A stretch of 64,000 nt of DNA, from contig NMRA01000286.1 of assembly GCA_002633005.1 (NCBI GenBank), positions 34,067 through 98,066 on the forward strand, read 5' to 3'. Below the pieces are notes generated by a model. The model had not been told where the DNA came from, made no database searches, and was given only the letters and a program-made list of their open reading frames with translations. The translations under genes and the position numbers were made by a program. Below, piece by piece: positions 59,901 to 64,000 of the stretch (position 1 is its first letter; each line of letters begins with the position of its first letter). The DNA comes from Phoronis australis (lineage: Eukaryota > Phoronida > Phoronidae).

Positions 59901-62886
59901 GCAACAACTCGTTCCAGGAGCAACTTGTTCTAGGTTAGGTATGTGTGCGGACGTCTCTTTAGTTGTCAAAGAGCTTTACTGACTTTGTCTGACTGTAACA
60001 CAACCTATTGAAAGACTATGTAGTCTTCAATGTACAACACTTAACCAACGAGTTTTTGGTGGTGTTGAAAATTTAATGTCTTTGTTATTGCGGTTATTTC
60101 TGTCAACCAAGCAGATTAGACGTAATGTCTCACGGTTCCAGGAAACAAGAAATACAAATTAAACATCTTCACCAAGAAGGTGAACTTAACCACATCTTGT
60201 GGTTATTAAGTAATTCACATTTCAGTGGAGGCTCAAATTCAGTTCCCTTGGATCAGATTCTGCGCTCGGGCCTACTGTTTGCTGACACCTTGCTGTAAAA
60301 GTAGGCGCCTGAGTCATGACGGCATCTTTGTTCACGGAAATGGCAAACAAATGACTCAGTTTTGGAGAACAGAAATTTATGGCATGATTAAACTGGAAAC
60401 TCCAAAATGTCAAGGAAATGCAATTTTAATCTCATTCCCAACTTAATAAACAAAGCAATTAATGCTGATTTCCGTGAATGTTTGGCAGACAACGGTAAGA
60501 ACTGATGAATTGTAATAAAGTAAAAAATTAAGGATTTTGTTGTTTCATAGCTCTGATCAGAACTAATAACTTGACTGAAACGGTCCCATCTTACAATAAT
60601 CCCAAACATGCATTTTGAACAGTTACTGTAAAATTAACATTGTTCCTTTTATGACTGGATTCCTTTGTTGGTCACCATTATAAACCTAAACCAGGAATCT
60701 TGTTTTTATGTCATTAAACAATGCAATTACTGTCATTTGAAGTGCTAGTATGTGCTTGATGTACCCTGCAGATTGACCGATTTAATATACTCTTATTCTA
60801 CACGTATTCTTTATTGTGAAAATTGTTATTTTTCATTTTTTCAAAGGCTGATGATCTGGCTGTAAATAAAAGCTTTTGGAAATGTTGTTTTTTGACATGT
60901 GCACAGCACTAATTTCACTAATTATAAACTTTTAAATTTTCTTAAACTTGACAAAATAAATTTTCATTTCACCACCATATTGCGTTCTAAATAGGCGGAA
61001 ACTTACTGTACACAAGCCACGACAGGGTTTTGAAGTTCTTCTTGAGTTCAAAGTAATTTTTGTATTTCGCATCTGATTACATGTTCTAAGTGCATTGCAG
61101 GTACATTTAATAGTTTGCTGTACGAGTAATGTGCGTAGAATATTTCTTATCTTGCTTCTAATTGCAGACGATCAAGTTATGTGATTTCAACAAAAATCTT
61201 CTGGGGTGGCAAGTAAGTTAACAGCACTGTGCTTTGGAGTGTAATGTTTTTGACAGGCATACTCTAAGGTTGATACTATTTAATTTGCTTTATTTAAGGC
61301 CAAGTGTAAAAAACATGGTCATAAGGTATGTTTCCGGGGCTTTTTGTCACATAGTATTTCAATTAGGATTTTGGGAGTGCAGACCCAATAATGGAGCCCC
61401 TTTTGAACACGGTACATTGTCACTTTCAGTGTTTGATTGATGGTGGGAAGCAAATGAATTGTCTTTAGTACTGAGAGATCGTTGAGTACCAAGTAACTTA
61501 GTCAGTGAATATCTTACAAAAGACCTTATCGAGAAATCTATGTAATATTTAGCCAAATATCTACAAAACAAGATCTTAACTCCGGTAAAAGCATATTGCC
61601 TGTAAAATTTGATTTTTGGCTTTTTACCAATCTTGCCTTCAATGGGGCATGTAGCCATGTCTTTTTAGTAAAATTTAACAATGAAAAAGAAACTACATTT
61701 AGACTAAATTTGTTTCATATAAATGTTCATGATGAAATCTCAAAAATGTTGTTATAGTTTTCTAAATTATCATTTTATTTTTGTTTTATGCAACTTTTTT
61801 TTCATGAAAATCATAATTTTTTGGTGACTACTCCTGCAAAAGTGGATCATTTTTAAAGCGATAGGTGCACTTGATTGTTTTTGACTGTTCAACTGAGTCA
61901 ACTGGCTAAGACATCCGATTGGTTCTTGATGACGACTTTCGCTTACTGCCCGCATTGGATGTCTTAGCCGCTCGAGCCTGTGGAACCAGCCAAATCAATC
62001 AAATACAGCCATTTCCTAACAGCATTTTGGAGAGAATTGTGCAGAAAGCTTAATATCTGAAAGTCTCATATGCATGCGATCAGAAATTTCTGAGACATAA
62101 TTTTTCCTCTGTTTGCCTTATTTGGACATTTTGTCGGGTCCTTCGTAACCTTTATGTCTATACCAGTAGTAATAGTCACTCGTATTTAGTGGCTCCTAAC
62201 CTAGTGTCAGGTCATCTCACTGTTTTTCACTGTTTGCATGTTTCAGGACAGATAGTCACTTTTCTTGAGTGGCTCTTAACCTGTTGTCAGCTCATCTGAC
62301 TGCATATCACTGTTTGCATATTTCAGGGCAGAAACAGAGAAGGGATTATCAAGAAAGCATATCATTGAAGGTATTGGCTTGTCTACTGTCCAGTTTTAGC
62401 CTTTTTACATTAAATTCTTGCCAATTTAATTGCTAAAATTGTCTGTTTTTCATGTTTGAAAGGCCTGCTGTGTTGTTAATACCCGTGGCTTCTCAAAACA
62501 TTGCCCAATGTTGAACTTTTAAAGGCTGATGAAGCCTTTATCGTGTGTTGCTTATCTTTAATGAAAAAATGAAGAAATTAAATTCCACTTGTCCATCATT
62601 TTGTGTCCTAGATTGGTGGGTTTTTACCGTAAAGGACATCAACTCTGATTTTATCACTTAATAAGTCTTTGAATCAAACGTTACATTAACTTCGAACATG
62701 TTCAAAGACATTCTGCAAAATTTTGCTCAATTTGTAAACATCGTTTTGACTGTCATTTGTGGTCTAATCACTCTCTTCCATTTTGTCTTGATTGACCAGG
62801 TCTTCGCGGTTCATTGGACCGACTACAACTCGAGTACGTAGACCTTGTGTTTGCCAACAAACCTGACCCAACCACACCCATGGAAG
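44847..62886 (+). CDS. KCNAB: Voltage-gated K+ channel beta subunit, exons 1-7 of a gene continuing right
   Basis: Kv-beta subunits are aldo-keto reductase fold proteins that bind NADPH and dock as a tetramer under Shaker-type channels. They change the gating and traffic of the channel. Seven exons join in phase into about 163 residues, from a short serine-rich N-terminus through [59 protein letters not shown] and [14 protein letters not shown]. The AKR Asp and Tyr are in exon 3, the Lys is in exon 5, and exon 7 has Asn (VFAN) where classic AKRs have His, as in Kv-beta. The remaining C-terminal part (starting near the expected ETVRAM block) lies beyond 64000. Which vertebrate paralogue it equals cannot be settled; invertebrates usually have one. 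Confidence 0.95.
45771..45977. repeat. Possible MITE with GGTTAACCGCCC repeats
   Basis: Three near copies of TCGGTTAACCGCCC occur at 45844, 45881 (changed) and 45901. The segment is edged by ATTACGCGTATTAAGG on the left and CATTAACGCGAACGATTACG on the right, which look like decayed inverted ends. It lies in KCNAB intron 1. Confidence 0.4.
47070..48165 (+). pseudogene. THAP-domain Kolobok transposase, frameshifted and truncated
   Basis: The first frame (47070-47999) gives 309 codons. A THAP zinc finger occupies about residues 1-98: Cys5, Cys10, Trp36, Cys60 and His63 with AIPSVL at 90-95. Ser/Pro-rich linkers follow, then [24 protein letters not shown] and [14 protein letters not shown], the core typical of these transposases. 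At the T8 run 47937-47944 the family-like reading moves to the next frame ([17 protein letters not shown]) and ends at 48165. Most of the catalytic region is then lost. The frameshift could be real decay or a homopolymer read error. Confidence 0.85.
48100..48411 (-). CDS. P2RX7 C-terminal-like domain ORF inside the Kolobok
   Basis: The ATG at 48411 opens [18 protein letters not shown], an acidic/serine start, then [19 protein letters not shown] and [20 protein letters not shown]. The order YMFEPEY, a charged helix, W-C-x-C-x2-C, MP, E-C-x-CC resembles the zinc-binding P2RX7 C-terminal domain found in many stand-alone invertebrate proteins. The frame ends soon after the CC motif, so the usual C-terminal part is missing. 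It converges on and overlaps the THAP reading frame (48100-48165). The assignment rests on recall of the motif. Confidence 0.6.
   Translation of the reverse strand: MAGVGDPYHSDSSVSDGDLVHSSGDEEFFHGHSVGGYMFEPEYNEAEYTQAQAAVERNEAATEDRRGDTSWCKCTVCVVMPTSIECLCCSEFHINYLFGLFLH
48750..50160. other. KCNAB intron 1 spacer, CT-rich tract and one ambiguous base
   Basis: No gene recognised. Positions 49888-49965 are a CCCTCTCT-type low-complexity tract holding the window's single N at 49924, a likely assembly difficulty. Confidence 0.6.
50195..50310 (-). repeat. tRNA-derived SINE
   Basis: On the minus strand, TGGTGTAGTGGTTAAGTCAG (A-box-like) is followed by GGGTTCGACTC (B box) about 40 nt later, then CCTCGGTTTCCCGCC. 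The head cannot form a paired acceptor stem, so this is a SINE and not a tRNA gene. The tail region continues to about 50100. Confidence 0.6.
50908..51130 (+). repeat. Diverged copy of the 242-bp MITE family
   Basis: Begins GAAATCTCACCAAATTTAGG, then ACACAATATGGCTGACAA, later GTGGACATTCACAAC. The left part is nearly the same as the copy at 52557. The right inverted end is lost. Confidence 0.55.
51135..52550. other. KCNAB intron 1 spacer, nothing recognised
   Basis: AT-rich, with two related segments near 52190-52240 and 52310-52370 (GTGACAAGTAAAACAAAAT type, each followed by a CAGAAAGTAAGT-like string), probably a local duplication. No coding support. Confidence 0.4.
52557..52798 (+). repeat. 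Copy of the 242-bp MITE family
   Basis: Starts CTTCAGTAAAATCTCAC and ends GATATTTTACTGTG, a decayed inverted pair. Interior markers are CTATAACATACTACCACC, GTAGACATTCCCAACAATG and GAAATTGGTGATATTTTAC. Confidence 0.6.
53184..53265 (+). CDS. KCNAB: KCNAB coding exon 2
   Basis: 82 nt. Acceptor TTATTCTTCCAG, donor GAG/GTTAGT, phase 2 in and phase 0 out. It encodes [20 protein letters not shown] and GGQVTDE, the first strand of the AKR barrel and its nucleotide-contact loop. Nearly identical to vertebrate Kv-beta. Confidence 0.96.
53270..55815. other. KCNAB intron 2, nothing recognised
   Basis: A plus frame of 115 codons at 55283-55630 has no recognised family and is treated as chance. No clear repeat ends were seen. 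Confidence 0.4.
55821..55900 (+). CDS. KCNAB: KCNAB coding exon 3
   Basis: 80 nt. Acceptor CCTTTTTGCAG, donor AA/GTGAGT, phase 0 in and phase 2 out. It encodes [20 protein letters not shown] and EVYTAGK. The Asp of FDTAE and the Tyr of EVY are two of the AKR active-site residues. Confidence 0.96.
55905..59265. other. KCNAB intron 3
   Basis: Long AT-rich intron. Between about 57860 and 58010 lies a right-hand fragment of the 242-bp MITE family ending AACACCGTAG. Nothing else is recognised. Confidence 0.45.
59270..59314 (+). CDS. KCNAB: KCNAB coding exon 4
   Basis: 45 nt. Acceptor ATCCTTTTCAG, donor AG/GTATGA, phase 2 at both ends. It encodes [14 protein letters not shown], a conserved helix of the Kv-beta core. 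Confidence 0.94.
59565..59963. mobile_element. TIR element, CCGTCCACACACAG family, copy 2
   Basis: Left end TTAACTCCCGTCCACACACA followed by CCTTAGAACAACTTGC. The right end, read inversely, starts CTAAAGAGACGTCCGCACAC followed by CCTAGAACAAGTTGC. Further subterminal AACTTACTCC-type motifs occur on both sides. About 400 bp, non-coding, within KCNAB intron 4. Confidence 0.65.
59970..62160. other. KCNAB introns 4 and 5, mostly unremarkable
   Basis: Apart from exon 5 and a 13-bp inverted repeat at 61904-61916 / 61957-61969 (GGCTAAGACATCC), I see no structured feature or further coding segment. Confidence 0.4.
61168..61212 (+). CDS. KCNAB: KCNAB coding exon 5
   Basis: 45 nt. Acceptor CTAATTGCAG, donor AA/GTAAGT, phase 2 at both ends. 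It encodes [14 protein letters not shown]. The Lys of STK is the AKR catalytic lysine position. Confidence 0.95.
62167..62326 (+). repeat. 80-bp tandem duplication of a 3' splice region
   Basis: Two 80-bp units (62167-62246 and 62247-62326). Each has ATAGTCACT, a GTGGCTC(C/T)TAAC branch-point-like string, CTGTTTGCAT and TTTCAGG. The second TTTCAG is the real acceptor of KCNAB exon 6. The first, 80 nt upstream, is a potential decoy. Confidence 0.85.
62327..62370 (+). CDS. KCNAB: KCNAB coding exon 6
   Basis: 44 nt. Acceptor GCATATTTCAG, donor GGTATTGG, phase 2 in and phase 1 out. It encodes [14 protein letters not shown], matching [14 protein letters not shown] of vertebrate proteins. The upstream 80 bp, acceptor included, is a near copy of the 80 bp before it. 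Confidence 0.95.
62800..62886 (+). CDS. KCNAB: KCNAB coding exon 7 (last in window)
   Basis: 87 nt. Acceptor TGATTGACCAG, donor GGTAAGCT, phase 1 at both ends. It encodes [20 protein letters not shown] and KPDPTTPME. The Asn of VFAN replaces the classic AKR histidine, as in known Kv-beta proteins. The next exon is not found before 64000. Confidence 0.96.
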
Positions 62887-62889
62887 GTA

Positions 62890-64000
62890 AGCTGCCAAAG
62901 GAGGTGGGCCGCAAGGAAAAGGTGGAAGGTAGGAAAATGGCCAGAAAAATTACCTTCAACTGACCAGTACTGGGTAACATCTCGGTGTGTGGCTTCCAGG
63001 AAGTTCCCCTGGCTAGTGATTGTATCATGTAGGCACTGTTGTCTTTATCAAGATTGGGAAATTTGTGAAAATTAGTTGAGTTATGGGCTTTGTTACCTGT
63101 GTGAAAGCAGGGTACATTCTGTTTACTGGTTTTGTTATCTGCTTATTTTTGTTTGTAAACTTTATGTTGCATTTCTTGCCTTATTTTCATTAAGAACATC
63201 CTTTGATTGAACATTAAAGCCTATCACTGCAATAATAAAGTAAAACCTAAATCTCAAATTTGCAGTGCAACTCCGGCCACAAAAGCAACCAAAAAACTCC
63301 ATTCGGTATGGTTGACAATGTTTGGAGTGTTCCTTGCTCTCTGAAAAAGCTCTGTTGATAAAATATGACTGAAAAATTATTCTCTTTTGACTACTAAAAG
63401 TTCATGACTTGTGTAATGGGGTTATCATTATATTGATCAAGTTTCATAATTCTGCTATTCACAGACTGAGGTATCTTTTGTCATCAGTTCTTATTTTTTG
63501 GATGCCTTGGGTAGCTGTTTTTTTTCACCCGCAAATGGTATTGATTTTTACCTCAGAACGGCAAATTTAGGATCAAAGAGTCACCTGACATTCATGTTGT
63601 CTAAATGTAGGCCTATTTAGGAATGTTCACCTTTCATTGCCTGCTTTAATTCATCTGTCTATAGCGTTCCCAATGCTACAAAATGATTGTATACATGGGC
63701 AGTATTACATGATTGCTAACTTCTGTCTCAATTAATCAGTCATTGATTGCATGCAATGCTTTGGTTTCTTTACATATTACTAATTTTGTTGATTTAACAT
63801 GCTCTGGATATTCAGTTGTAACAATGGAAAATTTTGTAAGCATTCTCAGTGTTGTAACGAAGGTTTGCTGCTAAAATGGTTCGTGGTTTGATTTATAGTG
63901 TTACCGTTCGTGGCTGCAAATGATTACAGTAAACTGTAAATATTCTTCAATTTATCCTACAAATGAGCCAGACAAGAGTAATGTCGGATTTCAAATTTCT
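62890..64000. other. KCNAB intron 7 (partial)
   Basis: No further Kv-beta exon and no recognised repeat up to the window edge. Confidence 0.6.

Overview
This is animal nuclear DNA: AT-rich, with small exons separated by large GT-AG introns and many transposon and MITE copies, and nothing that looks like an operon. Two conserved metazoan genes are readable. The gene content and the transposon types (Kolobok with a THAP domain, P2RX7-type and HIRAN-like ORFs, tRNA-derived SINEs) fit a marine invertebrate, perhaps a deuterostome or a lophotrochozoan. I cannot name the species.

Left third (2102-20083, minus strand): an apparently complete HPS3 gene. I assembled 18 coding exons by hand from splice sites, matching intron phases and recalled similarity to vertebrate HPS3. 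It encodes about 1067 residues (1079 with the alternative exon 4 donor), against about 1004 in human. HPS3 is a BLOC-2 subunit that acts in trafficking to lysosome-related organelles.

Middle (about 20.1-44.8 kb): intergenic, with no recognised gene. It holds a rearranged Kolobok derivative (20775-21667), tRNA-derived SINE units (21.7-22.2 kb), two copies of a roughly 500 bp TIR element (34.9 and 37.5 kb), other MITEs, a CAT-rich minisatellite and a degenerate array of about 140 bp period (41.2-42.3 kb).

Right third (44847 to beyond 64000, plus strand): the first seven coding exons of a voltage-gated potassium channel beta subunit (KCNAB, aldo-keto reductase fold). The gene runs off the window. 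Its first intron holds a 1.94 kb Kolobok transposon (46805-48745) with TTAA target duplications, a THAP transposase ORF broken by a frameshift, and an opposing ORF with a P2RX7-C-terminal-like cysteine motif.

The two genes are arranged head to head. Their human counterparts (HPS3 at 3q24, KCNAB1 at 3q25) lie on the same chromosome arm, so the linkage may be ancestral. The most interesting items are the Kolobok with two convergent ORFs, its left-end-dimer relative, a TIR element carrying a HIRAN-like ORF inside an HPS3 intron, and an 80 bp tandem duplication that copies a KCNAB 3' splice site.
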